From positions 1,302,001 to 1,366,000 of the forward strand of contig OZ245058.1 of assembly GCA_965224595.1 (NCBI GenBank): a DNA stretch of 64,000 bases, written 5' to 3'. Source of the stretch: Aliivibrio_A sp016764915. Lineage in GTDB: Bacteria; Pseudomonadota; Gammaproteobacteria; Enterobacterales; Vibrionaceae. Positions 23,901 to 33,703 of the stretch are shown here, one piece after another (within the stretch, counting starts at the first letter, position 1; every line of letters starts with the position of its first letter). The notes beneath the pieces were generated by a model. The model was not told where the DNA came from, ran no database searches, and saw nothing but the letters and a program-made list of their open reading frames with translations. Position numbers and translations under genes: made by a program.

Positions 23901-25728
23901 CCAGGATCCAATAAACAGTCCCATCAAGTTTTGCGACCTTGTATGGCGACTCACCAATAACACGCAACCCTAGGTTTTCCAACATTGGCATAACATCAGA
24001 TAGGTGAATCGGTTCGTCTCTATGGAACAATTTTAATTTAACATGGCGCGAGTTGTTCTGTTCTTCTTGTGGACGGTAGAACAACATGCCTAATTTATTG
24101 TCATCATTTAAGATTTCAAGACGTTCTATATCAGCAACAGCTGAGCCTGGCAACATGTCCTCTTTATACGATCGAGGAAATGCTCTTTTGTACTGCTTAG
24201 AAACAGGAGTACCTTTGCTCTCACCTATATTAGCAATAATCGCTTCTGCTAATCGGTCATCCCAGGTAGAAGCTGCTTCAACTAAGTTTTGTTCTATCGT
24301 TTTCACGTCAACATCGCTATTATTATTATCAACACGAACTAAATAGTGTGTTCTGGCCAATGGACTTTCTGAGAAGAATGTTGTGAATTCCACATGCTGA
24401 TCAGAACCAAAATACTGCTGAAATATTCTCTGAGTTTGAGTACGTAATTCAGTGTTATATCGCTCTTTGTTTACGTAGACCATACAAGAGTAAAAACGAC
24501 CAAACGGGTCTTTTCTTACAAACAGTCTCAACATATCGCGGTCTTGCATTCGCACCACACCCATACCCACTTCAAGCATTTCATCTTCGCTTGCTTGAAA
24601 CAGTTCATCTCTTGGGTAGTTTTCAAGAATATTATTCAACGCCTTCCAGGAGTGCGATCCTTCAACGTAATGACTCGAGTCTAAAATTCGTTCCACTTTA
24701 TTACAAATTAGAGGAATATTTGAAATACTTTGATTGTAAACTGACGAAGTATACAATCCAGTAAATCGATGTTCACCAATGACTTTACCTTTTTTATCAA
24801 ATTGCTTAATACCGATATAATCATTATAAGCTGGACGATGAATTCTTGATTTAACATTACCTTTGGTCAGAATCAGTAACTCATTCTTTTTAGCTTCAAA
24901 TCTAGCCGATTCTGGTAGCTCAGATAATTTAAGCAATCTAACGCGAGAAGCAACAGAGAAAAGGCCCAAACCGGTTTCTGCTGTAGGTCGAAGTTCGTAG
25001 TCACCTTCAATGGCCACTAGATCAAAATGTTTATAACCCATTAACGTAAAGTTGTGCTCGCTGATCCATTTTAAGAACTCGGCAACTTCTGTAATGTGAT
25101 CTTTTTCAATTAAAGCAGGCGTTTTCTTAACTTCTGTAATAACCGTTGCCAGTTTATCGCTCATTCCTTGCCAATCACGAACAACCAACTCTGCATCAAT
25201 AAGGACAGACTCAAGCTCTTGCTTCAGCGCTTTCATCTCATCTTTACTGCTCAATCGGTCGACTTCAACATGAAACAGAGTTTGCGATGTATCACCACCA
25301 CCACTACAAACATCAACTATCACATCATCTTCACGCAAAAAGCAGTGGGGGCCATTGAGCATCAAATGACTCTGAGTATCTAAACGTCCCAGTGCCATTT
25401 TTACTGAATCGACAAGAAAGGGGCCATCTGGAGTAACAATTTCTACAATAGTATGTGTCGATTTCCAACCATCTCGACTTAATGTCGGGTTAAATACACG
25501 CACTGATATTGCATCAGCTTTAACTTCATTCAAATGGTGCCATAAACTTAAAACGGCGCCATAAAGATCAGACTCATTTCTCTGTAAGAGGTCTTCACTA
25601 GCAATATTTGCAAAAAGTCGTTGAGCTAACTTTTTGACTAAATCTTGCTTAGGTTGTTCTATTTTTTGTTCAATTAATAGGTACACTTTTTCAAGTAAAA
25701 CTGGAACAATTTTCTCAGACGTTAACAT
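20902..25728 (-). CDS. gdhB: Large NAD-dependent glutamate dehydrogenase (GDH-180 class)
   Basis: A 1608-aa protein of the 180-kDa NAD-glutamate dehydrogenase family, which converts glutamate to 2-oxoglutarate and ammonia for amino acid catabolism. The long N-terminal part contains ACT-like regulatory segments. The catalytic core starts near residue 800 with GGLRWSDRQEDFRTEV and PVGAKGGF, which carries the catalytic lysine. The nucleotide-binding part includes KVIGEGGNLGMTQLARIE. The C-terminal helical part is characteristic of the class. No frameshift or in-frame stop occurs over 4.8 kb. The symbol follows Pseudomonas use. Its place between pyrD and pepN is, to my memory, typical of Vibrio. 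Confidence 0.95.
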   Translation of the reverse strand: MLTSEKIVPVLLEKVYLLIEQKIEQPKQDLVKKLAQRLFANIASEDLLQRNESDLYGAVLSLWHHLNEVKADAISVRVFNPTLSRDGWKSTHTIVEIVTPDGPFLVDSVKMALGRLDTQSHLMLNGPHCFLREDDVIVDVCSGGGDTSQTLFHVEVDRLSSKDEMKALKQELESVLIDAELVVRDWQGMSDKLATVITEVKKTPALIEKDHITEVAEFLKWISEHNFTLMGYKHFDLVAIEGDYELRPTAETGLGLFSVASRVRLLKLSELPESARFEAKKNELLILTKGNVKSRIHRPAYNDYIGIKQFDKKGKVIGEHRFTGLYTSSVYNQSISNIPLICNKVERILDSSHYVEGSHSWKALNNILENYPRDELFQASEDEMLEVGMGVVRMQDRDMLRLFVRKDPFGRFYSCMVYVNKERYNTELRTQTQRIFQQYFGSDQHVEFTTFFSESPLARTHYLVRVDNNNSDVDVKTIEQNLVEAASTWDDRLAEAIIANIGESKGTPVSKQYKRAFPRSYKEDMLPGSAVADIERLEILNDDNKLGMLFYRPQEEQNNSRHVKLKLFHRDEPIHLSDVMPMLENLGLRVIGESPYKVAKLDGTVYWILDFSMLHNGSTDVDLREARDRFQQAFAAVWSGDLESDGFNRLVLGAGLIGREVTILRSYARYMRQVGFPFSQSYIEDTLSSHPKMTNLLVSLFMKRFSPSVKDSSKQQEKIVATINKELDKVESLDDDRIIRRYMEMMLATVRTNYFQVEDGQPKPWLALKLKPSEIPEIPAPVPAFEIFVYAPDIEGVHLRGGKIARGGLRWSDRQEDFRTEVLGLVKAQQVKNTVIVPVGAKGGFVCKQQHNYTTRDAIFAEGQRCYRRFIRALLDVSDNIIDGDIVAPPNVVRHDDDDPYLVVAADKGTATFSDLANEVAQQYNFWLGDAFASGGSNGYDHKQMGITAKGGWESVKRHFREMDINCQTTDFTCTGVGDMAGDVFGNGMLLSKHIRLQAAFNHMHIFIDPTPDSASSWIERDRLFNLPRSSWEDYDKSLISSGGGIFSRRVKSIKLTPEMKKMFNTTRASMAPNDLIKEILTLEVDLLWNGGIGTYFKSVSETDTDVGDRANDALRINGKDIKAKVIGEGGNLGMTQLARIEYALNGGRVNTDFVDNVGGVDCSDNEVNIKILINSLVVSEDLTYKQRNELLSRMEEEVGDIVLEDAYCQSETISVTEHQGVSLMKEQVRFIHHLEKSGQLDRALEYIPDDETISEREKLGLGLTRPELSVLVAYGKMVLKEQLVVDEISNNPYHAKMLLNYFPSELQRNYSDAMDKHPLRAEIIATCLANRMVNEMGCNFVIRLTEETGAGVAAISNAFAVAREVFNFEDMFKQIRLSDNKSTAGAQYDALFAVRRTLRRLTRWFLRNYNNQIDIEQLIELYKPTVAEIRVQLDDFLVDEEVIEHKEQAQILIDADFEPEIANIVARLSSLYSAMDISDGALETGKTVATAAKLYFTLGDRLSLHWFLKQINAQSVDNHWQALARATFREELDWQQRQLTILVLKTMEEGGSCEEAIEKWCETHKVAIDRWESILKEFKIGNVHEFAKFTVAMRELVLLNLNCSTNE

Positions 25729-25874
25729 CCGTTACTCTCCGTCACTCTAAATAGTTTTTATGTAAGTTTAGTGCTTATTGACCGTTTAATATTGTATGAG
25801 AAAAATATATTAATCTGTTATAAACGTTGGGTTTCAGAGATATGAATGTCTTAAATTGTGACTAACGTAGAGGT

Positions 25875-26099
25875 TTAGCCTAGAAGTAAAAGCTGGAGGA
25901 AACGATTATCTCGATCTGTTGTTAATTGGAAGCGTCCTTTGATTCCAGAGTGTGTGATAAATGGTCTAAATCGACTGGTTGGTAATTGAATTTTCAGGCC
26001 GCATTCAGTGACAACCAACACCTTGTTTGCACTGCCACTATAGTGAGATTGGTAGGATTGGTATGAAATATTAATTGAAAAAAAGTAATTTTTATTCAT
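25875..26099 (-). CDS. DUF2835 family small protein
   Basis: A 74-aa protein with the pattern of DUF2835: YFFSINISYQSYQSHYSGSANKVLVVTECG is near the start, and LPTSRFRPFITHSGIKGRF lies mid-protein. The ATG at 26099 is chosen because the family begins here; a longer frame to 26150 runs through the pepN terminator hairpin. Function is unknown; the fold is presumably a small beta barrel. It follows pepN on the same strand but after a terminator, so it is read through only in part or has its own weak promoter. Confidence 0.75.
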   Translation of the reverse strand: MNKNYFFSINISYQSYQSHYSGSANKVLVVTECGLKIQLPTSRFRPFITHSGIKGRFQLTTDRDNRFLQLLLLG

Positions 26100-26110
26100 G
26101 TTCGCTTTGA

Positions 26111-26145
26111 TAAAAAAAGTGACAACGAACCAATCGTTGCCACTT
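26111..26145 (-). terminator. pepN terminator
   Basis: On the minus strand AAGTGGCAACGA pairs with TCGTTGTCACTT (one G-U), followed by a run of T. It lies between the pepN stop and the DUF2835 start. Confidence 0.9.
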
Positions 26146-26155
26146 TGCATAAATG

Positions 26156-28765
26156 TTAAATAGACAACGCTTTGTTTACTTTTTCAAACAAATCGTTAGC
26201 TAAATTCTCAAGTTTAGAGAGTTTTTCAAGTTCTTCTCTCATCAACTGTTGGCGATTAGCATCATATTGACGGTATTTTAACAAAGGATCAATAATTCGT
26301 GATGCAATCTGTGGATTAGATTCATTAAGTAAAGTAAGAATTTCACCGATGAAATGATAGCCCTCTCCCGACTTCTCGTGGAAGTAAACTGGGTTAGCAT
26401 TAAAGAACGAACCAACCAAACTTCTAATTCTGTTTGGGTTCTTAATATCAAATGCAGGGTGAGATTTCATTAACGATTTAATGTTACTCAATGCGTCTTT
26501 TGAAGGATTGCTGCCTTGCAGAATAAACCACTTATCCATGACCAAACCATCATGAGACCATTTTTCGCTAAAATCTGCCATGATGCGTGAACGGCACTCT
26601 AACTGTGCATTATTTGCAGCAGTCATCGCAGCCATTGTATCCGTCATATTATTTGCATCATCATACAGCTCAGACACCAATGTATTACCATTGTCACTAA
26701 ATGCTAGGAATGACAAACAGACATTACGCAGCGATCTTTTTGCAATAGATGCGTGTTCAACATCATAACCGCTCTGTTTAAGGCTAGCATAAGTAGCATT
26801 CAATTCATCTGCAAGTTCCGTTGCAAAGGTTTTTTTGATTAACGACAATACAGAGTGAATTGCATCAACATCAATCTCGCTATACCAGCCTGCGACTTCA
26901 TTTTCATTTGGCAGTGACAACATCTCAGCGATAAAAGCGGGATCAAGGTTTTTATCAAGCAGCGCACCACGGAATGCATCAATAACATTTTCTGGTAGTG
27001 CAAATGGCTTATCTTGTTGCAGATTTACCACATTCTGTTGGATATATTTTGCAAGCAAAATCTGACCCGCATTCCAGCGAGAAAACTCATTCGTTGAGTG
27101 AACCATTAGGAAAGCGAGATCATCATCTGAGTAATCAAACTCAAGATTGACCGGAGCAGAAAACTCTCTTAGTAATGAAATAGTTGGTTTTTCTGAGACA
27201 TTATCAAAAGTAAACGTCTGTTCAAATTCCGTTACATTGAGAACATTACTCACTTCTTTTCCGTTACACTGTAGCGCAACAATGCTACCTTGAGCACTAT
27301 ACAATTCAATATCTAGAGGAATATGCAGTGCCGATTTTTCAGCTTGTTCTGCACTTGGTGCAGTATGTTGAACCACCGTTAACTGATATTGTTGTTTCTC
27401 ATTGTCGTAAGCTTCTGTCACGCGCAGTGTTGGTGTTCCTGATTGGCCGTACCATAATCTGAATTGAGTTAGATTAACGCTTGAAGCATCTTCCATCGCT
27501 TGGACGAAATTTTCACAAGTAGCGGCGGTTCCATCATGTCTTTCAACATAAAGTTTAATTCCTTTTTGGAACGCAGTTTCACCCAACAGAGTGTGGATCA
27601 TTCGAATAACTTCACTGCCTTTTTCATAAACAGTTAAGGTATAGAAGTTGTTCATCTCAATCACTTTATCAGGACGGATTGGATGAGACATTGGACCACG
27701 GTCTTCAGCAAACTGTGGACCTCTTACCGCTCTAACATTACCAATTCGATTAACCGATCTTGAACCAAGATCCGAAGAGAACTCCTGATCACGGAATACA
27801 GTCAGTCCCTCTTTTAGGCTTAGTTGGAACCAGTCTCGACATGTGATTCTGTTGCCAGTCCAGTTATGAAAATATTCGTGACCAATAACCGCTTCTATTC
27901 CTAGATAGTCTGTATCGGTTGCCGTTTCTGAATTAGCCAATACATACTTAGAGTTAAAAATGTTTAACCCTTTGTTTTCCATTGCACCCATGTTGAAGAA
28001 ATCAACAGCAACAATCATATAGATATCAAGATCGTATTCAAAACCAAAACGTTCTTCATCCCATTTCATTGAGTTGATCAAAGATTTCATCGCATGTTCA
28101 GTACGATTTAAATTGCCTTTATCAACATAAATTTCTAATGTGATTTCGCGACCTGTACAGGTCGTAAAGCTATCACTAAGAAGATCAAAACTGCCAGCTA
28201 CCAACGCAAACAGGTAACACGGTTTTGGGAACGGGTCTTGCCATAATACCCAGTGACGACCGTTATCTAAATCGCCTTTATCCAAACGGTTACCATTACT
28301 AAGTAGTGACGGATAAAGCGCTTTATCTGCAATCACTTTAGTGGTGAATTTAGCTAATACATCGGGACGATCCAGATAATACGTTATACGACGGAAGCCT
28401 TCAGCTTCACATTGAGTACAAAATCCATCGCCAGATTTGTACAAACCTTCTAATGCCGTGTTTTCTTTTGGATTAGTTTTAGTCACTATTGCCAATTCAA
28501 ATTCATTAGGAAGCGCGTGAATAGCAAGCGAGCCATCAGCGACTGTGAAATCCGTCCACTTTTCACCATCTACTGCGATGCTTACTAATGTGAGGTCATC
28601 ACCATCTAGAACCAATGTACCTGATGTTTTTAATTTTTTTACTTTGCTTACTGCTGTCACGGTTGTGTCTGTTTCATGTAAATCAAACGTCAAATCAATA
28701 TCAGTGATTGTAAATTCTGGCGAGCAGTAATCTTCTCTAAATTTTGCTTGAGGTTGTACAGTCAT
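26156..28765 (-). CDS. pepN: Aminopeptidase N
   Basis: An 869-aa M1 zinc metallopeptidase that removes N-terminal residues from peptides in the cytoplasm. The substrate-binding GAMEN motif is at 260-264 and the zinc site HEYFH at 296-300, with the third ligand in LKEGLTVFRDQEF about 20 residues on. Length matches E. coli PepN (870). An own promoter is expected in 28766-28970, which has no other gene. A terminator follows. Confidence 0.97.
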   Translation of the reverse strand: MTVQPQAKFREDYCSPEFTITDIDLTFDLHETDTTVTAVSKVKKLKTSGTLVLDGDDLTLVSIAVDGEKWTDFTVADGSLAIHALPNEFELAIVTKTNPKENTALEGLYKSGDGFCTQCEAEGFRRITYYLDRPDVLAKFTTKVIADKALYPSLLSNGNRLDKGDLDNGRHWVLWQDPFPKPCYLFALVAGSFDLLSDSFTTCTGREITLEIYVDKGNLNRTEHAMKSLINSMKWDEERFGFEYDLDIYMIVAVDFFNMGAMENKGLNIFNSKYVLANSETATDTDYLGIEAVIGHEYFHNWTGNRITCRDWFQLSLKEGLTVFRDQEFSSDLGSRSVNRIGNVRAVRGPQFAEDRGPMSHPIRPDKVIEMNNFYTLTVYEKGSEVIRMIHTLLGETAFQKGIKLYVERHDGTAATCENFVQAMEDASSVNLTQFRLWYGQSGTPTLRVTEAYDNEKQQYQLTVVQHTAPSAEQAEKSALHIPLDIELYSAQGSIVALQCNGKEVSNVLNVTEFEQTFTFDNVSEKPTISLLREFSAPVNLEFDYSDDDLAFLMVHSTNEFSRWNAGQILLAKYIQQNVVNLQQDKPFALPENVIDAFRGALLDKNLDPAFIAEMLSLPNENEVAGWYSEIDVDAIHSVLSLIKKTFATELADELNATYASLKQSGYDVEHASIAKRSLRNVCLSFLAFSDNGNTLVSELYDDANNMTDTMAAMTAANNAQLECRSRIMADFSEKWSHDGLVMDKWFILQGSNPSKDALSNIKSLMKSHPAFDIKNPNRIRSLVGSFFNANPVYFHEKSGEGYHFIGEILTLLNESNPQIASRIIDPLLKYRQYDANRQQLMREELEKLSKLENLANDLFEKVNKALSI

Positions 28766-28970
28766 ACGGATTCCTTTTTGTCCTTAACTTCAGCAGTAGC
28801 ATAAAATGCTGGGAATATCACAATTTATTAATTGTTGATATGGGCTTTTAAAATAATACTACGATAAACCATCTGTATTACTTTATTAATTAGCGTCTTC
28901 ATACTAATTCAATCATAAATATTTGCATTAGATATTTTAATGTCTTTAGTTGATTTTGCGACACAGACAT

Positions 28971-28996
28971 AAAAAAAACGAAGCCACTGGCTTCGT
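28971..28996 (-). terminator. prc terminator
   Basis: ACGAAGCC and GGCTTCGT form an 8-bp stem with a 3-base loop, followed on the minus strand by eight T. Confidence 0.93.
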
Positions 28997-29021
28997 TTCA
29001 AATCATTACTTATCACCAAAC

Positions 29022-31016
29022 TTAAACCTTAGTGATGTCTAAAGTAATAGCAACCGCTTCATTTAAGTAAGCGTCAGGGCTCTCGTAATCTTTCGGAATA
29101 TCATCAATGGACTTGTATAACTCTTCTCCATCATGCTTCTGTCTAAGATTCATTCGATTTAACCGATCTTCTTCAACTTTATCGCTCTCAATCACCCGAG
29201 CTGCTTCATTTAAAGAGACACTGTTATCATCTTTGTGTTCTTTATAATAAGCAATATCTTCACGAATGAAATCAAACTCAAGTTCTGTTTTGATGCGTTT
29301 GTCATGAGCAGCAGTAAGTTCCGTAACCAGTTCACTTACATCATTCAAACGTTTAAAGTTTGCTTGATTGATACTGTCCCAAGGTAATGCATTATCTTCA
29401 ACGCTCTCTCCCGTTTCTGCTGGATCAACAGCAGAAGGAAAACTAATGTCTGGCACAACACCACGATTCTGAGTACTGCCACCATTAATTCGATAGAATT
29501 TCTGGATGGTATATTGAAGAGAACCTAATGGCTCATCAAAAAGATCGTACATTTTACTTAATGAACCGTGCTGCTGAACAGTACCTTTACCAAATGACTG
29601 TTCTCCAATCACGATCGCTCGACCATAATCTTGCAACGCTGCAGCAAAAATTTCAGACGCAGAAGCACTGTATCTATTGATTAGCACCGTTAATGGTCCG
29701 TCGTAACTCACTTTACCATCGCTATCAGAGTTCACTTTAACTCGGCCATAACTATCACGGACTTGAACAACAGGGCCGCTTGATATAAATAGACCCGTTA
29801 AGGCTGTAGCCTCAGTTAGTGCTCCACCACCATTGTTTCTAAGATCAACAATAATGCCTGATACGCCTTGCTCTTTTAGAGAGGCAATTTGTTTTTTGGT
29901 ATCTTTAGACAAACCAACATAAAAGCTTGGAACTTCCAGAACACCCACTTTTTTTCCATTTTGCTCAATCACTTCGGACTTAACGGCCCTATCTTCAAGG
30001 CGGATTTTATCTCGAACAATTGTTACATTGTGACTTTTTGCGGATTTTCCTTCTGGCAATATTTCTAAAGTAACTTTGGTGCCTTTCGGTCCTTTAATCA
30101 ATTGCACAACATCGTCAAGACGCCAGCCAATGATATCAACGACTTTCTCGCCATCTTGGCCAACACCGATAATTCGATCACCATCAGTCAGTTGTTTACT
30201 GCTAAACGCAGGGCCACCAGCGACTAAAGATCGAATCACAGTATAATCATCTTGCACTTGAAGCACTGCTCCAATTCCCTCAAGAGATAGGTTCATCTCA
30301 GCTTGGAATTGTTCAGCATTTCGAGGGGATAAATAACTGGTATGCGGATCCACTTCTCGAGAAAAAGCGTTCAGATATAGCTGAAAAACATCTTCATTAT
30401 GACTTTGCGTCAAACGCTTTATCGCATTGTTATAGCGTTTTCCCAGCATCTCTTTAATTTCAGGCCACTCTTTGCCCGTTAATTTAAGATTTAACGCATC
30501 GTACTTAACTCTTTTTCGCCAAAGATCATTAATCTCTTGATCGCTTTTTGCCCAAGGCATGTCAGAACGATCCAGCTCAATACTTTCATTTTTAGTAAAA
30601 TCAAACTCGGTATCGAGTAAGCTAAGTGCATATGAATAACGTTCAAATCGCCTTATGATGGTGACATTATACATATCAAATGCAGCGTCTGATGATCCAG
30701 ATTTTAACTGATCATCAATTGAAGTCGACCACTTAGAAAAGGAGTCTATATCTGATTGGGTAAGAACATTTCGATTATAATCGAGCATCTCAATATATCG
30801 ATTAAATATACCGACTGAGAACTCATCATTTAATGAGAAATGTTTGTAATGGGAGCGTGTTAACTTATTGGTTAACCTTTTACTTGAAATCGCATGCTGT
30901 TTTTCAGCGGCAAGAACAGGTAAATCACTTTGAGAATATTTTGCTTCAATCGCCTGCGCTGAAGCTGCTAGCATAAAGCCAGCAGCTAATAACGAGACTC
31001 TAAATCGACAATTCAT
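29022..31016 (-). CDS. prc: Tail-specific periplasmic protease Prc (Tsp)
   Basis: A 664-aa periplasmic serine protease that trims penicillin-binding protein 3 and degrades hydrolases and SsrA-tagged proteins. It has a signal peptide (residues 1-22, ending SAQAIEA), a PDZ domain (about 240-325) and the S41 protease domain with S452 (YSASASE) and K477 (GEQSFGKGT). A C-terminal DUF3340-type helical part follows. It begins 17 bases after proQ, the E. coli proQ-prc order, so the two are one operon. Confidence 0.96.
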   Translation of the reverse strand: MNCRFRVSLLAAGFMLAASAQAIEAKYSQSDLPVLAAEKQHAISSKRLTNKLTRSHYKHFSLNDEFSVGIFNRYIEMLDYNRNVLTQSDIDSFSKWSTSIDDQLKSGSSDAAFDMYNVTIIRRFERYSYALSLLDTEFDFTKNESIELDRSDMPWAKSDQEINDLWRKRVKYDALNLKLTGKEWPEIKEMLGKRYNNAIKRLTQSHNEDVFQLYLNAFSREVDPHTSYLSPRNAEQFQAEMNLSLEGIGAVLQVQDDYTVIRSLVAGGPAFSSKQLTDGDRIIGVGQDGEKVVDIIGWRLDDVVQLIKGPKGTKVTLEILPEGKSAKSHNVTIVRDKIRLEDRAVKSEVIEQNGKKVGVLEVPSFYVGLSKDTKKQIASLKEQGVSGIIVDLRNNGGGALTEATALTGLFISSGPVVQVRDSYGRVKVNSDSDGKVSYDGPLTVLINRYSASASEIFAAALQDYGRAIVIGEQSFGKGTVQQHGSLSKMYDLFDEPLGSLQYTIQKFYRINGGSTQNRGVVPDISFPSAVDPAETGESVEDNALPWDSINQANFKRLNDVSELVTELTAAHDKRIKTELEFDFIREDIAYYKEHKDDNSVSLNEAARVIESDKVEEDRLNRMNLRQKHDGEELYKSIDDIPKDYESPDAYLNEAVAITLDITKV

Positions 31017-31033
31017 ACGTCGGGAGATCTCCT

Positions 31034-31666
31034 CTATGAACGAAGGTGCTCCGCTTTAACAACCATTTGTAGGCCATTTAATAAACGAACTCGCACATCA
31101 TCCTTATTAATTTCAACTATGGTCGCCGGCATGCTGCTAGTGCCCATATTCACGCTAACTTCTTTACCTACGACCATTTCATCGGCATTGAGTTCACGTT
31201 TAGGCACAACTGGCTTAGTCACTGGGTCCGCTTTAGGCTTAACTTTACGGCTCGATGGATTTATTTTGCGCGATTTATCCGCTTTAGCTTTTGCTTCTTC
31301 TCTCGCCTTTTTTGCTTGCTCTTTACGACGAGCTTGCACTTTAGCTTTGCTTTCTTCTAGCGTTTTTTGAGCATGATCTACATGTTCTTGTTCAAGTTCA
31401 CCACAAGGGTTACCGTCTAAATCAACACGAGTCGCTCCTGGTTTAACGCCATGCAGGTAACGCCAAGAGGATGTGTATTGACGTAAAGCAGCACGAAGTT
31501 GTGTTTTACTTACTTTTTCATCTTCGGCTAAGCGTTCAGAAAGCTCTTGAAAAATGCCAATTTTAAGAGGTTTTGCTTCACCTTCTAAAATAAAACATTT
31601 TGGGAATAGTTCCGCTATATAGGCGATAACTTCTTTACTGTTCGCTAACTTTTCAGTGTTGTCCAT
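31034..31666 (-). CDS. proQ: RNA chaperone ProQ
   Basis: A 210-aa global RNA-binding protein. Residues 1-115 form the FinO-like domain (FPKCFILEGEAKPLKIGI and LRAALRQYTSSWRYL). A lysine-rich linker (about 116-165) leads to the C-terminal Tudor-like domain (VGKEVSVNMGTSSMPATIVEI, about 166-210). ProQ binds structured sRNAs and mRNA 3' ends. Upstream lies msrC on the same strand with a 105-base gap. Confidence 0.96.
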   Translation of the reverse strand: MDNTEKLANSKEVIAYIAELFPKCFILEGEAKPLKIGIFQELSERLAEDEKVSKTQLRAALRQYTSSWRYLHGVKPGATRVDLDGNPCGELEQEHVDHAQKTLEESKAKVQARRKEQAKKAREEAKAKADKSRKINPSSRKVKPKADPVTKPVVPKRELNADEMVVGKEVSVNMGTSSMPATIVEINKDDVRVRLLNGLQMVVKAEHLRS

Positions 31667-31771
31667 GTAGTATCCTGAATCATTACGGCTAATGACGTAA
31701 TTGGGTAATTTCTAATATGATATGGCGCTATTATAATTAGATGAAAATGAAAAACCACTCTCTATCTCTAA

Positions 31772-32227
31772 TTAAAACTGTTTTTGTAGCTCTTTTATCA
31801 AGTTTTCGAGTCCAATTTGGTCATCCGCGTCGAATCGTTCGTTTTTTGGACTGTCTATATCTAAAACGCCTGCGATTTTTCCATTAACATAAAACGGAAC
31901 CACAATTTCAGAATTGCTTTGACTGTCACACGCAATATGACCTTCAAATTGATGAACATCGGATACTCGAATTGTGATCTCATTTTTTACAGCGGTACCA
32001 CACACTCCAGATCCAACAGGAATACGAGTGCAGGCTGGATTTCCATGAAATGGACCTAAAACGAGTTCATCCTCTTTTAGTAGATAGAAACCAACCCAAT
32101 TTATCTGTTCCAATTCCATGTTTAACAGAGAACTGATATTGGCCAAATTTGCAACCAAATCACTTTCGTTCTCAATCAATGCCACTGCTTGATCGGTAAT
32201 ACGTTGATACAATTTACTCTTTTCCAA
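31772..32227 (-). CDS. msrC: Free methionine-(R)-sulfoxide reductase MsrC (GAF domain)
   Basis: A 151-aa single GAF-domain enzyme that reduces free Met-R-sulfoxide with thioredoxin. The three cysteines expected from E. coli YebR are kept: NPACTRIPVG, GVCGTAV and IACDSQSNSE. WVGFYLL and the VLDIDSP motif complete the family signature. It is upstream of proQ as in E. coli and divergent from letA. Confidence 0.94.
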   Translation of the reverse strand: MEKSKLYQRITDQAVALIENESDLVANLANISSLLNMELEQINWVGFYLLKEDELVLGPFHGNPACTRIPVGSGVCGTAVKNEITIRVSDVHQFEGHIACDSQSNSEIVVPFYVNGKIAGVLDIDSPKNERFDADDQIGLENLIKELQKQF

Positions 32228-32461
32228 TCTCTACCTCACTGTTGTATGGGTTTTATTTAGTTAATCAATAGTCGAGTTCATTAAGATATCTTATTCCGAT
32301 TCAAGATAAAAACTTTATGCACTTTTTAGCCAAAATATCGTCGAATCGACACTGCCCTATACTATTTCATCCCTCATTAAGGCATAATCTTTGTGCGATT
32401 AATCCGATTAATGATGGCAAGCAATGAATGACAACTTAAAAACAGAGCAACCCTATTACTG

Positions 32462-33703
32462 ATGGCTAACTTGTTTTCAAAATCTAACTCATCTACTTTG
32501 GTACCAGCCCAGCGCTGCCACGGTTGCGACTTAACTGTTGAGCAAGCCGAAGTACTTAGTGGCTACGTCTCCTCGTGCCCCCGTTGTGGCACAACACTGC
32601 AACGCGGACAATCGGTCAATCTTAATGGCAACCTTGCTATTGCTGTTGCCGCTCTTTTACTGTTTATTCCATCTCACTTTTTCCCTTTAATGACGATCGA
32701 CCTTTTCGGTGTGATGATCCCTGCGACACTTCCTTCTGGAACAATCACATTAATGACGGATGGATTTCCACTGTTAGGTCTGCTCATTCTATTATGCAGC
32801 TCTATTGCTCCTTTTCTAGTCTGTAGCTCTGTACTTACCGCGCATTGGGCGACGCGATATAACAAGTTTTTGATGTTTAAGTACTCTATGTTTCTCATCG
32901 AGCGCTTCAGAGGATGGGTAATGCTCGATGTCTTTCTGGTCGGTTTAGCCATTTCTGCTATCAAGATGTTAGATGTGGCTGATATTTATGTGGGCACAGG
33001 TTTAAGTGGACTCATTCTTTTACAGTTAGTCACCTCTCTATTATTGACTCGTATCCATATTCAGCAATATTGGAATAACTGGCAAGCACATGCAACTCAA
33101 AGCAATGACGCTATTGACATGCACTGCCTCCATTGTCATTTATCTCAGCCTCATAATAGCCACTGCATTCGTTGCCATACCAAACTGATACACCGTAAAA
33201 AGCATTCAGTCCAAAAAACATGGGCCTGTTTAATTGCAGCTACCATCTCTTTATTTCCTGCAAATTTTTTTGCTATTTCAATATTTTTTAATCATGGAAA
33301 ACGAGTCGAAGACACTATTTTCTCTGGTGTAGTCTCGCTGATTAGAGATGATATGAGTGGCATTGCGGCAATCATATTTATTGCCAGTATTATTGTTCCG
33401 GTAACAAAAATACTCGGCCTAAGCTACATACTTCTTTGCATCCAGTTCAAACGCAGTGTTTTTCACAGACAACGCATGTTTATCTACTCTGCGGTGAAAT
33501 GGATTGGTAAATGGTCCGTTATGGACCTTTTTGTTATTTCAATCATGATGGCTTTAATTGATAGAGGTCAGATACTTGATTTTACTCCCGGCTCCGGTGC
33601 TATTGCATTTGCATTTGTCGTTGTATTAACGATGTTAGCGACTGAGAGTTTGGATTCGCGTTTAATTTGGGAAAACTATGAGCAATCAGAACCTTCACGA
33701 TAA
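32462..33703 (+). CDS. letA: LetA (YebS, PqiA family) inner-membrane lipid transport protein
   Basis: A 413-aa integral membrane protein with two PqiA modules, each led by a zinc-ribbon (CHGCDLTVEQ...CPRCG near 22-45; CLHCHLSQ...CIRCH near 223-245) and each with about four transmembrane segments. It is predicted to feed lipids to the MCE tunnel of LetB. The start codon of letB lies 26 bases before its stop, so the pair is translationally coupled. The start at 32462 is likely, but the ribosome site is weak. Confidence 0.92.
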   Translation: MANLFSKSNSSTLVPAQRCHGCDLTVEQAEVLSGYVSSCPRCGTTLQRGQSVNLNGNLAIAVAALLLFIPSHFFPLMTIDLFGVMIPATLPSGTITLMTDGFPLLGLLILLCSSIAPFLVCSSVLTAHWATRYNKFLMFKYSMFLIERFRGWVMLDVFLVGLAISAIKMLDVADIYVGTGLSGLILLQLVTSLLLTRIHIQQYWNNWQAHATQSNDAIDMHCLHCHLSQPHNSHCIRCHTKLIHRKKHSVQKTWACLIAATISLFPANFFAISIFFNHGKRVEDTIFSGVVSLIRDDMSGIAAIIFIASIIVPVTKILGLSYILLCIQFKRSVFHRQRMFIYSAVKWIGKWSVMDLFVISIMMALIDRGQILDFTPGSGAIAFAFVVVLTMLATESLDSRLIWENYEQSEPSR